From the NCBI GenBank assembly GCA_019912965.1, contig JAIOHM010000131.1, positions 1 through 35,843 of the forward strand: DNA of 35,843 nucleotides, read 5' to 3'. This DNA is from Anaerolineae bacterium (lineage in GTDB: Bacteria > Chloroflexota > Anaerolineae > Aggregatilineales > Phototrophicaceae). Position numbers and translations under genes: made by a program. Positions 16,304 to 24,974 of this stretch are shown piece by piece. How positions within the stretch are numbered: the stretch's first letter is position 1; each line of letters begins with the position of its first letter. The notes under the pieces are model-generated. The model saw only the letters and a list, made by a program, of their open reading frames with translations. It was not told where the DNA came from and made no database searches.

Positions 16304-17371
16304 ATGCTCATTTTTTCCATCGTCGGCGCGCGCCCACAGTTCATCAAAGCCTCACCGTTTTCGTCGGCGCTGCGAACCCGTCACCGCGAATTTCTGGTGC
16401 ATACCGGGCAGCATTATGATGAAGACATGTCCGAGGTGTTCTTCCAGCAGTTGGGCATTCCACAGCCGGACGCCAATCTGAACATCGGTTCGGGGAGTCA
16501 TGCAGAGCAGACCGGCGCGATGCTCATGGGGCTCGAAAAATTGATGATCGAGCAGCACCCGGATTGGGTGGTGGTGTACGGCGATACCAATTCGACGCTG
16601 GCGGGGGCGTTGGCGGCGGCTAAACTGCACATCCCGATTGCCCATGTAGAAGCCGGACTGCGGAGTTATAACCGCGCGATGCCGGAAGAAATCAACCGTG
16701 TTCTGACCGATCACATCTCCACCTTATGCTTCTGCCCGACGACGCTGGCCGTTGACAATCTGGCAGGGGAAGGCATCCGCGAAGGCGTGCTGATGGTCGG
16801 GGATATCATGGTGGACAGTGTGCTGCGCCATAAAGAAACTGCCCGCCAGCAGTCCGATGTTCATGCGCGTCTGGGGTTGAAGGCTGGGCAGCCTTATGCA
16901 GTAGCGACAGTTCACCGTCCGGCAAATACGGACTCACCAGAAGCCTTAGCCGCAATTCTAGCGGCGTTGGGTGATCTGGAAATTCCGGTGATTTTTCCTT
17001 TACATCCGCGCACACGGGGTGCCATCGCCAATTATGGACTGGATACGGCGGCGAGTGTTCAGCTTGTCAACCCGTTGGGTTATCTGGATATGCTGGCATT
17101 GGTGGAAGGGGCGGCGGTACTGCTGACCGATTCGGGTGGATTACAGAAAGAAGCCTATCTGCTGCAAACCCCATGTGTCACCATACGCACGGAAACCGAA
17201 TGGGCCGAAACGGTGGAAAGCGGCTGGAATCGATTGGCTGCGACTGAACGGACTGCTATTCGGGAAGCGGCTCGTTCGGCCTTAAGCGCGCGTCCTACCA
17301 ATCATCCTTCATTATATGGAGATGGTCACGCGGCGGAACGTATGGTTGCAGCATTGGAGAAAACAAGTTGA
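16304..17371 (+). CDS. wbpI: UDP-N-acetylglucosamine 2-epimerase family, WbpI type
   Basis: ATG 16304 follows GGAG at eight bases and begins five bases after the methyltransferase stop. The 355-residue length equals WbpI (about 354). The family signatures are IVGARPQFIKASP, VYGDTNSTLAGALAAAKLHIP, HVEAGLRSYNRAMPEEINRVLTDHIS and LLTDSGGLQKEAYLL. The RSYNRxMPEE form is the one seen in WbpI/WlbD rather than in plain WecB. WbpI turns UDP-GlcNAc3NAcA into UDP-ManNAc3NAcA. With the WbpB, D and E homologues 3-6 kb upstream this completes the pathway except WbpA. A plain UDP-GlcNAc epimerase is the alternative. Confidence 0.87.
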   Translation: MLIFSIVGARPQFIKASPFSSALRTRHREFLVHTGQHYDEDMSEVFFQQLGIPQPDANLNIGSGSHAEQTGAMLMGLEKLMIEQHPDWVVVYGDTNSTLAGALAAAKLHIPIAHVEAGLRSYNRAMPEEINRVLTDHISTLCFCPTTLAVDNLAGEGIREGVLMVGDIMVDSVLRHKETARQQSDVHARLGLKAGQPYAVATVHRPANTDSPEALAAILAALGDLEIPVIFPLHPRTRGAIANYGLDTAASVQLVNPLGYLDMLALVEGAAVLLTDSGGLQKEAYLLQTPCVTIRTETEWAETVESGWNRLAATERTAIREAARSALSARPTNHPSLYGDGHAAERMVAALEKTS

Positions 17372-18588
17372 GCCGTCGGGTTATCATCGTCGATTATCTG
17401 CACGCCTTTCATGATCGCCGGATGCTGCTTCAGGCCGAGGCGTTGGCGCGTTTGGGCTATCAAGTGATCGTAATTGCTACGCTGCGTTATGGCGAACCGA
17501 ATTATCGTCAGACGCGGAACGGGGTCGAATTCCGGCTGACGCCATTTGTGCCGACCCGTAATGTGTGGGTGCTGCTGCGGGCGCTGTGGGGTTGGCTGCG
17601 TGGGGTTCCGGTCAATCCATTAGGCCTGCCGGAAAAAACACCTCCCCGGAGCAACGCCATCGCCCTCGGTTTGTATACGCTGTGGGCAATCCGGCTGGGT
17701 TGGAGTCCTAAAGCCGACATTATCCATTGTCATGAGCATACGCCGATGCCCGCCGGATGGTTATTGTCGCTGCTGCACCGCGCCCCATTGGTTTATGATG
17801 AGCACGATAACCGCGAATGGTTACGCATTTACGGCGGAAAAGGCAATCTGGCGGAACGGTTTGAGTTGTTTTTCATCAAGCGCGTGGACGCCGTTACGAC
17901 GATTGGTGAACGGCTGGCGAAGGCGCTGCGAAAAGATGGCGCGCGGCGGGTCGAAGTGGTGGGCAGTTGGAAGCGGCTGGAAGAATTCGCGTTGGACGAA
18001 ACCAAACTCGCCGCCGCCCGTGAACAATTTGGCCTTCAAAATTATCGGCTGGTCATAAGCTGTATTGCTACCCTGTACCCCGTGCGCGATATTCCGCAGT
18101 TATTGGAAGCCGTCGCCGAATCGCCGGATGTGGCGCTGTTGATCGGCGGCAGCGGCCAATTGGAAAACGATGTGATTGCGGCGTCGAAAGCCCATCCGAA
18201 TATCATCTGGTTAGGGTGGGTGAACGGGGCGGATGTGCCGTTGTATACCCTATTGAGCGAGGTGGTGTATAACTGCATCGCGCCGGGTGAATATGATTAT
18301 TATCTGATGCCGAATAAATTGTTTGATGCGATGGCAGCGGGTAAAGCCATGATCGTCCGGCGCGGCGTGGGCGAGATGGCCGAGGTGGTCGCTAATGAAG
18401 ATTTTGGCATTCTGCTGGATGATGTGACCCCGCAGACGTTAAAAACCGCTTTCGAGCAGCTTCAAAATCCTGAGGTGCTGCGCTGTTTGCAAGCCAATTC
18501 CGCCCGCGCCGGACGCGAACGTTATAATTGGTCAGTTGCCGAAAAACGGTTGGCCGCCTTATTTGAAGAATTGGTGACACGCCGATGA
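17368..18588 (+). CDS. Glycosyltransferase family 4 (second)
   Basis: The start is TTG 17368, overlapping the wbpI stop as TTGA, with GGAGA eight bases before; no ATG lies near the clear beginning SRRVIIVDYLHAFHDRRM. The 406-residue GT-B product has HCHEHTPMPAGW in the N-terminal domain, the YDEHDNREW loop, and PNKLFDAMAAGKAMIV, where the usual E-x7-E position is modified. It likely adds another sugar to the same glycan. It overlaps the next gene by ATGA, so translation of wbpI, this gene and the membrane protein is coupled. Confidence 0.85.
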   Translation: MSRRVIIVDYLHAFHDRRMLLQAEALARLGYQVIVIATLRYGEPNYRQTRNGVEFRLTPFVPTRNVWVLLRALWGWLRGVPVNPLGLPEKTPPRSNAIALGLYTLWAIRLGWSPKADIIHCHEHTPMPAGWLLSLLHRAPLVYDEHDNREWLRIYGGKGNLAERFELFFIKRVDAVTTIGERLAKALRKDGARRVEVVGSWKRLEEFALDETKLAAAREQFGLQNYRLVISCIATLYPVRDIPQLLEAVAESPDVALLIGGSGQLENDVIAASKAHPNIIWLGWVNGADVPLYTLLSEVVYNCIAPGEYDYYLMPNKLFDAMAAGKAMIVRRGVGEMAEVVANEDFGILLDDVTPQTLKTAFEQLQNPEVLRCLQANSARAGRERYNWSVAEKRLAALFEELVTRR

Positions 18589-21500
18589 ACATTTCAGGGC
18601 GCGGTCTACGGGTTGGACTGGTGGCGCTGTCATTGGCGCTGACGTTTTTGCATCCGCTGAATGGCACGTTGGCTGGTTTGTTCATCGCGGCGCTGTGCCA
18701 GATTTATCTGCCGGGGTATCTGTTGGCGCGGGCTTTGGGGCGGGGCAGTGCGGCACATCCGATCAGCCGTTTTGCATGGGTGCTGTTCGCAGGCTTGGGC
18801 TTGACCGTCAGCCTCGGCGCGTTCGGCAAGTTATTCGGTGTCCCTGTGCCGACTTATCTGCTGCTGCTCCATGCGGTGATGGTGGGGTTAGCATTTATCC
18901 CCGGAAGTAATCTTCCCCCTCTCTATGCAATGGAGAGGGGGAAGGGGGGTGAGGTTTTTTTTCGCCGCAATCTTCCTTTATATATTCTGCTTGGTCTGTG
19001 CTGTGCGGTGGTCTTCGGCGTGAACTATGAAAGCCGTTCCCGTTTTTATGGCTTCGAAGACCAGCCGATTTTTATCTCCCACATTGACTGGCTGGCGACC
19101 CGCCCCTATGAAACCCCGCCGGGAGGCTGGCCGCTGCGCTCCCGTCAGTTGGGCGTGGCGATTGGTGATTTGGGTGACAGCCGCTTCGATACCGACGGCC
19201 TGACCTATGTTCAGGCGGCTTGGTGTTGGGCAAGCGGGGTGAAGGCATCACAACTCATCTGGTATGACCTCAGCACGTTATTCATTTGGAGCGTGCCGCT
19301 GCTGACATTTGCGCTGGCTTATGAACTGACCCGGCGCGAAACGGCAGGCGTATGGGCGGCGGTCGGTTTGACGATTGGCGGATTGTTCACGCTGGACAAC
19401 ATCGCCTATAACCCCAGCTACGAATCCTTCGGACGGCTGACCGTTTTCCAGATCAATGTGCTGCGGCAGTTTTCGCTGACGATTATGCTGCCGCTGGCAC
19501 TCATGGCGGGCGTGGCCTATTTGCGATCTTTCCGGCGGCGCGATCTGGTGCTGATCGGCATCGGCGGTTTCGCGCTGGCAGCCATGCATCCGTTCCAGAT
19601 TTTGATTTTCACGCTGACGATTGCCGGGATGGGTGCGCTGCGTTGGCTGGCGGATGTGACCCGACGCGGCGAATTGCTGCCGGATACCGAACGCGCAACG
19701 ATCCGCAGGTTATTGCCGCTGGCGCTGCTGCTGGCGCTGCTGGCGGTGCTGCCCGTCATCCAGCGTTCAACACGCGGCGAACGGGAAGTGATTGATGTGC
19801 TGGCGCTTCAGGTTGAGGCTGAGTCTAATCCAGCACTCAGCGGAAATCCTGCGTTGAGTGGGTTTGTTCAACTCGCTGATTTTCCGATTTTGGGCGATAC
19901 CTATGTGCGCGCCCCGCATGTTTTTTTCTATCATCCGCTGATTATTGTGGTGGCGGTGCTGGGCTTGCTGGCAGGTTATCGCTGGCGGCACAGTCTGGCA
20001 GCCCAGTTTATTTTTCCGGCGACAGCCTTTGCGCTGGTGCTGTCATTTACACCCGGCATTGTGCCGATTGTCAATCGTCTGATGTCTTACGTCGGGGTGT
20101 TCACGCTGATCTTTCTGCTGCCAGTTGGGTTGGTCGTTGGGCTGCTGCTGGAATGGCTGGTGAGCGCATTCCAAAAACGGATTTCCGGGCAGGGTGTTCA
20201 GTGGTTGGCGGTGTTGTTGGCTGCTGCATGGATGGGCATTACCCTGTTCGAGCCGTTCCCGTTACCCGCCACCGCCCGCGACCAACTCCGCAGCTTCAAC
20301 GCCCTGCAAGGTTTGCGACGGATTCATCCGAGTTACGAAGCCTTAACGGCTGTTCTTCGCCAACTCGTTCCGCCGGAGGGCTACAGCGTCATTATGACGC
20401 CCTATAACCCCTCCAATGTGGTGATTGAAGAAGTTCCCGGCGCGTTCATCACAGGCGGACGGCGTTCCCGTAATACGCTGGCGTTTGGCGATGCCCGCTT
20501 TTTTGTGGAAACCAATCCACAAGCGCCGTGGTTGGATGCCGACGATTTAGCCTATCTTGAGCGCGCCGAGGTCGATTTGATTGTGCTGGAGGCCGATGAT
20601 ACCCGCCTGCCACAGTTGATGCTCCAGCCGGAGCGTTTTGAATTGGTTCACAGGCCGGGTGGCTTTTTTGTTTTCCGCGTCCAGCCAGAAATTCAAGCAG
20701 ATGCAATTGATACGCTTTTCGGGCAGATGAACGTGCTGTATGGCGAAATCGGCGCGCCGCGTTGGGGTAAGGTGGGTTTTGATCTACCGCTGCCGGGGGA
20801 CTCGCGCTGGGCAGAGCAGGTGACGGCATGGCAAAGCCTGTTGGAATCGCAGCCAGATAATGACCGTGCGCGGTTGGGGTTGGCCTTTGCTCAAACTATG
20901 CTGGCCGATGACGCCGCTGCCCGTCCGTTGTGGGCGGCATTGCGAACAGCCTATCCATCCGTGCCGCTGTTCCGCGAAGCCGAGAGCCAAAGCAGTTATG
21001 CCATTCAGCCGGATGTCGAAAGCATCACGCCGCTGTTGGATGGTCTGAATGCGCCGGATGGATCCACCCAGGCCTTGAGCGCCCGTGCTTTATTGACGCC
21101 GACATTTTTTTATCTGCTGACCGCCGAACAACGACAAGAAGCATTAGCTGTCACTGAGTCCGTTATGGACGCATGGACACAGCTTGCCGAACTCGATCAG
21201 GCCGATGCGGTTCGCAACCGTGCGGCGCTGTTGATGACGGTGGATGATGAGTGGGAAATGGCTTCGTACTGGCTGCGGCGGATTCCCGAAGCCTTTTGGA
21301 ATCCTGAAGATGTGAATGCATTGGCGGCGATGCAGTTGGGGCAGGGGGATGTAAATGGGGCGCTCGACACCCTGCGCTTGGCGACGGACGCCGATTGGCT
21401 GATGCCCCGGCTTTCCACCCATCCCGACCGCTGGCAAAATAATCTCTCGGCACAGTTGTACGAACTGCTGGGGACAAATGGGGATGAACAATTAGCGCAG

Positions 21501-22334
21501 CTTGGGGCGGCATGGAGTTCAGCGCATGATGGATTATCGCTTGAACTGGTCAATCCGCTGGCGATAGCCGACTCTGGTGCGTTGTATACCATGCAGCCCG
21601 CTGTAAGGCGCGGCAATGATGAACAGAGCATTACCATCAGCGCCGTATTTGGCGATATACAGCCCGCCCGCAGCCGGATTCCGCTGGACATCTGGACATT
21701 CCGCCTGATTAGCCCGGATAGCGCGCTCGAATATGCCGCTGTTGATCTGCCCGCTGTGCAGGTGGATGGCGCATTGGTGCGGGTGGAAACCGAATTGACC
21801 GTTCCAGATGTCCCGCCGCTGACTCCCGCACTGGCCTACATTCAGGCGCGTCATGATAACCGCGTGGGAGCAGCGCCGCTGTTCGTTCCGGTGGTACTGA
21901 ACCGCCCAACCTCAGCCGCAATTCCAGCCGAGGCCGAGGCTCTGAATTATCGTTTTGGCGATTCAATCATGCTGCAAGCCGCCGCGTTTGAAGCATCATC
22001 TGACCAACTGAATTTGACGCTCTACTGGCAAACGGCTGAAACGCTTCCAGCAGATTATCAGGTGTTCGTCCATGTGTATGATTCAGCCGGTGAACGCTTG
22101 GCTCAACGGGACAGCGCCCCGGTCGATAACCGTTATCCGACGGGACAATGGCGTGTGAATACGATAATCGAGGATATGCACACGCTGACTCTGGAATCGC
22201 CGTTACCTCCCGGTGAATACACCATTCGTTTGGGTTTATACACCCTGCCAGATGGGGCGCGCCTGCCGATTGATTCAGTGGATGACCGGGTACAGGATAA
22301 CAGCCTGACGGTATGGACGTTCAGAATCGAGTAA
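18585..22334 (+). CDS. GT-C-like multi-pass membrane protein with long soluble C-terminus
   Basis: ATG 18585 overlaps the GT4 stop (ATGA). The product has 1249 residues. About the first 560 hold a dozen or so hydrophobic helices with a large loop after the fourth or fifth (FEDQPIFISHIDWLATRPYE), the layout of GT-C glycosyltransferases that use lipid-phosphate sugars. The rest is soluble and probably external: an alpha-helical, TPR-like middle (about 740-990) and a terminal beta-sandwich (about 1130-1249) with LNLTLYWQTAETLPADYQVF and LPPGEYTIRLGLYTLPDGARL, a module often found at the end of large membrane proteins of Chloroflexota. It may polymerise, ligate or export the glycan. A palindromic repeat codes LPPLYAMERGKGGEV around residues 110-124. 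Confidence 0.75.
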   Translation: MNISGRGLRVGLVALSLALTFLHPLNGTLAGLFIAALCQIYLPGYLLARALGRGSAAHPISRFAWVLFAGLGLTVSLGAFGKLFGVPVPTYLLLLHAVMVGLAFIPGSNLPPLYAMERGKGGEVFFRRNLPLYILLGLCCAVVFGVNYESRSRFYGFEDQPIFISHIDWLATRPYETPPGGWPLRSRQLGVAIGDLGDSRFDTDGLTYVQAAWCWASGVKASQLIWYDLSTLFIWSVPLLTFALAYELTRRETAGVWAAVGLTIGGLFTLDNIAYNPSYESFGRLTVFQINVLRQFSLTIMLPLALMAGVAYLRSFRRRDLVLIGIGGFALAAMHPFQILIFTLTIAGMGALRWLADVTRRGELLPDTERATIRRLLPLALLLALLAVLPVIQRSTRGEREVIDVLALQVEAESNPALSGNPALSGFVQLADFPILGDTYVRAPHVFFYHPLIIVVAVLGLLAGYRWRHSLAAQFIFPATAFALVLSFTPGIVPIVNRLMSYVGVFTLIFLLPVGLVVGLLLEWLVSAFQKRISGQGVQWLAVLLAAAWMGITLFEPFPLPATARDQLRSFNALQGLRRIHPSYEALTAVLRQLVPPEGYSVIMTPYNPSNVVIEEVPGAFITGGRRSRNTLAFGDARFFVETNPQAPWLDADDLAYLERAEVDLIVLEADDTRLPQLMLQPERFELVHRPGGFFVFRVQPEIQADAIDTLFGQMNVLYGEIGAPRWGKVGFDLPLPGDSRWAEQVTAWQSLLESQPDNDRARLGLAFAQTMLADDAAARPLWAALRTAYPSVPLFREAESQSSYAIQPDVESITPLLDGLNAPDGSTQALSARALLTPTFFYLLTAEQRQEALAVTESVMDAWTQLAELDQADAVRNRAALLMTVDDEWEMASYWLRRIPEAFWNPEDVNALAAMQLGQGDVNGALDTLRLATDADWLMPRLSTHPDRWQNNLSAQLYELLGTNGDEQLAQLGAAWSSAHDGLSLELVNPLAIADSGALYTMQPAVRRGNDEQSITISAVFGDIQPARSRIPLDIWTFRLISPDSALEYAAVDLPAVQVDGALVRVETELTVPDVPPLTPALAYIQARHDNRVGAAPLFVPVVLNRPTSAAIPAEAEALNYRFGDSIMLQAAAFEASSDQLNLTLYWQTAETLPADYQVFVHVYDSAGERLAQRDSAPVDNRYPTGQWRVNTIIEDMHTLTLESPLPPGEYTIRLGLYTLPDGARLPIDSVDDRVQDNSLTVWTFRIE
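18912..18954. repeat. Palindromic C/G-rich repeat inside the membrane-protein gene
   Basis: TTCCCCCTCTC and GAGAGGGGGAA form a perfect 11-bp stem (12 with the outer C-G pair) around a nine-base loop, followed by GGGGTGAGG. The same design, including the G-rich TGAGG tail, occurs at 35044-35077. It is translated in frame within the loop before a membrane helix. Confidence 0.8.
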
Positions 22335-22517
22335 TTGATCCTCTCATATTCCAGCCTTGCAATAAGTCCGCGAGTCCGGTTCGTAACGTTCGCAATTTGC
22401 CACAATTCCGTCTACTATATATCGGTTAGATGGTTGTTAGTACAAAGTGATACAGGTTCGTCCGCCGGGAATTGGGGCTGGTGGCGCGATACCTCAACTG
22501 GAGCCGGGGAGCAATTG

Positions 22518-22790
22518 ATGGCTTATTTTCTGTTGAAGTTATATATCAGCGGGCGCACTGCCTACATGGAACAAACCATTGCTGATCTGCAACGCGCATT
22601 CCAGCAGCACCTCAGTCAACCCTGTGAATTAGTAGTTGTGGATGTGCTGGAAAACCCTGATATTGCCCTTCAGGATCAGATTCTGGCAACGCCCACCCTT
22701 ATTCGAATCCAACCGCCACTCCCACGTCGCCTGATTGGTGATTTGTCTGACACCGCCACCATTTTATCCGCGCTCGAACTTTCTTCATAA
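22518..22790 (+). CDS. KaiB-like protein
   Basis: ATG 22518 is chosen since GGGGAG lies six bases before it; an open frame from 22335 has no ribosome site. The 90 residues align along their length with KaiB from memory: LKLYISGRT (KaiB: LKLYVAGNT), VVDVLENPDIALQDQILATPTLIRI and PRRLIGDLSD, including the ATPTL and GDLSD signatures. KaiB is the fold-switching protein that joins KaiC in the cyanobacterial clock; isolated homologues in other bacteria often sit beside histidine kinases and are tied to stress or signalling. No kaiA or kaiC is in the window. AAGGAGG at the end of this gene serves the kinase gene that begins 10 bases on, so the two are one operon. Confidence 0.88.
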   Translation: MAYFLLKLYISGRTAYMEQTIADLQRAFQQHLSQPCELVVVDVLENPDIALQDQILATPTLIRIQPPLPRRLIGDLSDTATILSALELSS

Positions 22791-22800
22791 GGAGGCGGAC

Positions 22801-24213
22801 GTGCAGCCCGCCGATCATGCCCATTGGAAAGTATTTTTGCTTCCTGCCCAGGACTATCCACAATTACGCGCATTGTTTAGCCAGACGGGTTTTGAACTGA
22901 TTGAAACCGGTCTTGATCTGGCGCGTTTGCCCGAACTCACCGATAGTATTCTGCTGGTAGAAAGTGATGACCAGCAGACGGCGACAACCCTGCGCGCCGT
23001 TTATGATTACCTTGTGCCTATCATTGTGCTGACCAGCCGTGAAGAAGGTTCGCGTGCGCTGGATAGCGGGGCATGGGATTATCTGGTGAAGGATGATCTG
23101 AATCGGGATACGCTTTTGCGGGCGCTGCGGTATGTCACTTATCAGCACTGGATTTTGACCCAGTTGAACGCCCGCACCCACGAACTTCATGCCGCCCAAT
23201 CCTTGTTTCAAAATCTCGTCAGCCGCAATACCGATGTGATTCTGGTGGTGGATGGGGAAGGGGTGATTCAGTACTCCAACCCCGCCGCCGAGAAAACCTT
23301 TGCCCGTGTTGATCTGGTCGGCAGCGCTTTCGGGATTCCGGTTACTTCCGGCGATACGGTCGAGCTTTCGGTGGTTGGGAGTCCGGCAGTGCTGGAAATG
23401 CGCGCCATGCCCACCGAATGGGATAATCACCCGGCCTATTTGCTGACGCTGCGCGACATCACCGAGAAAAAAGCCATTCAGGAGTCGATGCTGGAACAGG
23501 AACGGTTACGCATCGCGCTGGATGAAGAGAAAGAAATGAGCAGGGTCAAATCCCGGTTTATGTACACCATCTCGCATGAATTCCGCACACCGCTGGCGAT
23601 GATAATGGCTGCCAGCGAACTGCTGCTGCACTATTTCGAGAGCATGACCGAAGACAAGCGCCGTTTTCGCCTGAATACCATCCAGACCCAGATTCGGCAT
23701 CTGGACGCCATGATTGATGAAGTCTCGCTGGTGGTGCGGGCTGAATGGGGGAAACTGGAATTTCAGCCTGTTGAGTTGGATTTCCATGAATTTTCGCAGC
23801 ATGTCGTGGATGATGTGAAATCCACCATTGGCATCGAACATACTATCCTGTTTAGTGCGCTGGAAGGCGATTACCACATGCGGGGTGACCGTAAACTGCT
23901 GCGTCACATTTTGCATAATCTGCTCTCCAATGCGGTGAAGTATTCCGACCCCGGCTCAACCATTCGGTTTGATCTGGCACAGCGTCCCGGTGAAATCATT
24001 TTCAGTGTGCGCGATCAGGGCATTGGCATTCCGGCGGAAGATCAAAAACGATTGTCGGAAGCCTTCTACCGCGCCACCAACGTGGGTGCAATCGGCGGCA
24101 CAGGCTTGGGTTTGAAGGTGGTCAAGGATTGTCTCGTACCCCACAAAGGCACATTGGAAATCGAGAGCAGGGTAGGGGAGGGGACGCGCTGCATCGTCCG
24201 CTTCGCCATCTGA
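22801..24213 (+). CDS. PAS histidine kinase with receiver-like N-terminus
   Basis: GTG 22801 is the start: a full AAGGAGG (22789-22795) lies five bases before it. The 470 residues hold, in order, a receiver-like domain (about 10-112; IIVLTSR and YLVKDD keep the Thr and Lys positions, but the strand that should end in the phospho-Asp reads ILLVESDD, so the site looks altered), a PAS domain (135-220), HisKA with His259 in SHEFRTPLAM, and HATPase with HNLLSNAVKYS, DQGIGIP and GGTGLGLKV. It lacks membrane segments and is probably cytosolic. It follows a kaiB-like gene; in cyanobacteria SasA has a KaiB-like domain fused to a kinase and signals to an OmpR-type regulator. The OmpR-type regulator at 13574 is a possible partner. 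Confidence 0.9.
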   Translation: MQPADHAHWKVFLLPAQDYPQLRALFSQTGFELIETGLDLARLPELTDSILLVESDDQQTATTLRAVYDYLVPIIVLTSREEGSRALDSGAWDYLVKDDLNRDTLLRALRYVTYQHWILTQLNARTHELHAAQSLFQNLVSRNTDVILVVDGEGVIQYSNPAAEKTFARVDLVGSAFGIPVTSGDTVELSVVGSPAVLEMRAMPTEWDNHPAYLLTLRDITEKKAIQESMLEQERLRIALDEEKEMSRVKSRFMYTISHEFRTPLAMIMAASELLLHYFESMTEDKRRFRLNTIQTQIRHLDAMIDEVSLVVRAEWGKLEFQPVELDFHEFSQHVVDDVKSTIGIEHTILFSALEGDYHMRGDRKLLRHILHNLLSNAVKYSDPGSTIRFDLAQRPGEIIFSVRDQGIGIPAEDQKRLSEAFYRATNVGAIGGTGLGLKVVKDCLVPHKGTLEIESRVGEGTRCIVRFAI

Positions 24214-24280
24214 AACCAATCCATCCTTCCCCCGCTTTCTATCTCCACCTGCATAGGTCTGGAAGACAAAATTTTCTATT

Positions 24281-24295
24281 CACATGGCCCATGTG
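24281..24295. promoter_or_regulatory. 15-base palindrome upstream of the YciF-like gene
   Basis: CACATGGCCCATGTG is a perfect inverted repeat about a central C, in the 194-base gap before the ferritin-fold gene. An operator is possible; no regulator is identified. Confidence 0.4.
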
Positions 24296-24336
24296 TGTAA
24301 TGCTGCTGACGTTTACAATTGGCTTAATTATCATGC

Positions 24337-24350
24337 TCAGGACGTCCTGA
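24337..24350. promoter_or_regulatory. 14-base palindrome upstream of the YciF-like gene
   Basis: TCAGGACGTCCTGA is a perfect palindrome 57 bases before the start at 24408. It lies about 42 bases after the first palindrome. A dimeric regulator site is plausible. Confidence 0.45.
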
Positions 24351-24407
24351 ACAAGTAATGAATGTGTTAGTTGTAATCGTATCGAGTGAGTTGGAGGCAA
24401 TGTAAAA

Positions 24408-24896
24408 ATGGAAATGAAAAAGCTGCAAGATTTGTTCCTTGACCTTTTAAAGGACACTTACGACGCAGAACACCAGATCACACAAGCCTTGCCCAAGATG
24501 GCTAAGGCCGCCAAAGCTCCTGAACTGAAAGCCGCCTTTGAATCGCACCTCTCCCAAACTGAAAACCAGATTAAACGTCTGGAACAGGTTTTTGAGAAGA
24601 TGGACAAAAAGGCAGTTCGCAAGCCCTGTAAAGGCATGAAAGGGCTGATTGATGAAGGCGCGGAACTCATTAAGGAAGCCCCTGATGCTGATGTGCTTGA
24701 TGCAGGCCTAATCGCCGCTGCCCAAAAAGTGGAACACTACGAAATTTCGACCTATGGCACAGCCCGTGCTTACGCCCTCCAGCTTGGCCTGAAAGATGTT
24801 GCCAGGTTGCTGGAACAGAGTCTTAAAGAAGAATCGGACACGGACGAAAAGCTGAGTACGCTGGCCGAAAGCAAGATCAACATCCAGGCTGCCTAG
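24408..24896 (+). CDS. YciE/YciF-like ferritin-fold protein (DUF892)
   Basis: ATG 24408 follows GGAGG at about 11 bases, a long spacing. The 162 residues match DUF892/YciF in length and pattern: LQDLFLDLLKDTYDAEHQITQALPKMAKAA at the start, HLSQTENQIKRLEQVFEKM in helix 2, and KVEHYEISTYGTARAYA in helix 3, with Glu and His spaced as in the ferritin-like four-helix bundle that binds two metals. YciF relatives in enterobacteria are stress-induced; a protective role here is inferred. It is a single gene with its own hairpin downstream and two palindromes upstream. Confidence 0.88.
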   Translation: MEMKKLQDLFLDLLKDTYDAEHQITQALPKMAKAAKAPELKAAFESHLSQTENQIKRLEQVFEKMDKKAVRKPCKGMKGLIDEGAELIKEAPDADVLDAGLIAAAQKVEHYEISTYGTARAYALQLGLKDVARLLEQSLKEESDTDEKLSTLAESKINIQAA

Positions 24897-24926
24897 CCTA
24901 TTTCCCTCTCTAATGTGATCTCGCTG

Positions 24927-24951
24927 CAGGGGTACTAATCAAGTACCCCTG
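24927..24951 (+). terminator. Hairpin after the YciF-like gene
   Basis: CAGGGGTACT and AGTACCCCTG form a perfect 10-bp stem with a five-base loop, 31 bases after the stop. No T-run follows, so it is either a weak terminator or an RNA-stabilising hairpin. Confidence 0.55.
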
Positions 24952-24974
24952 TGTGCATTCAACGGCTTTCGAAA

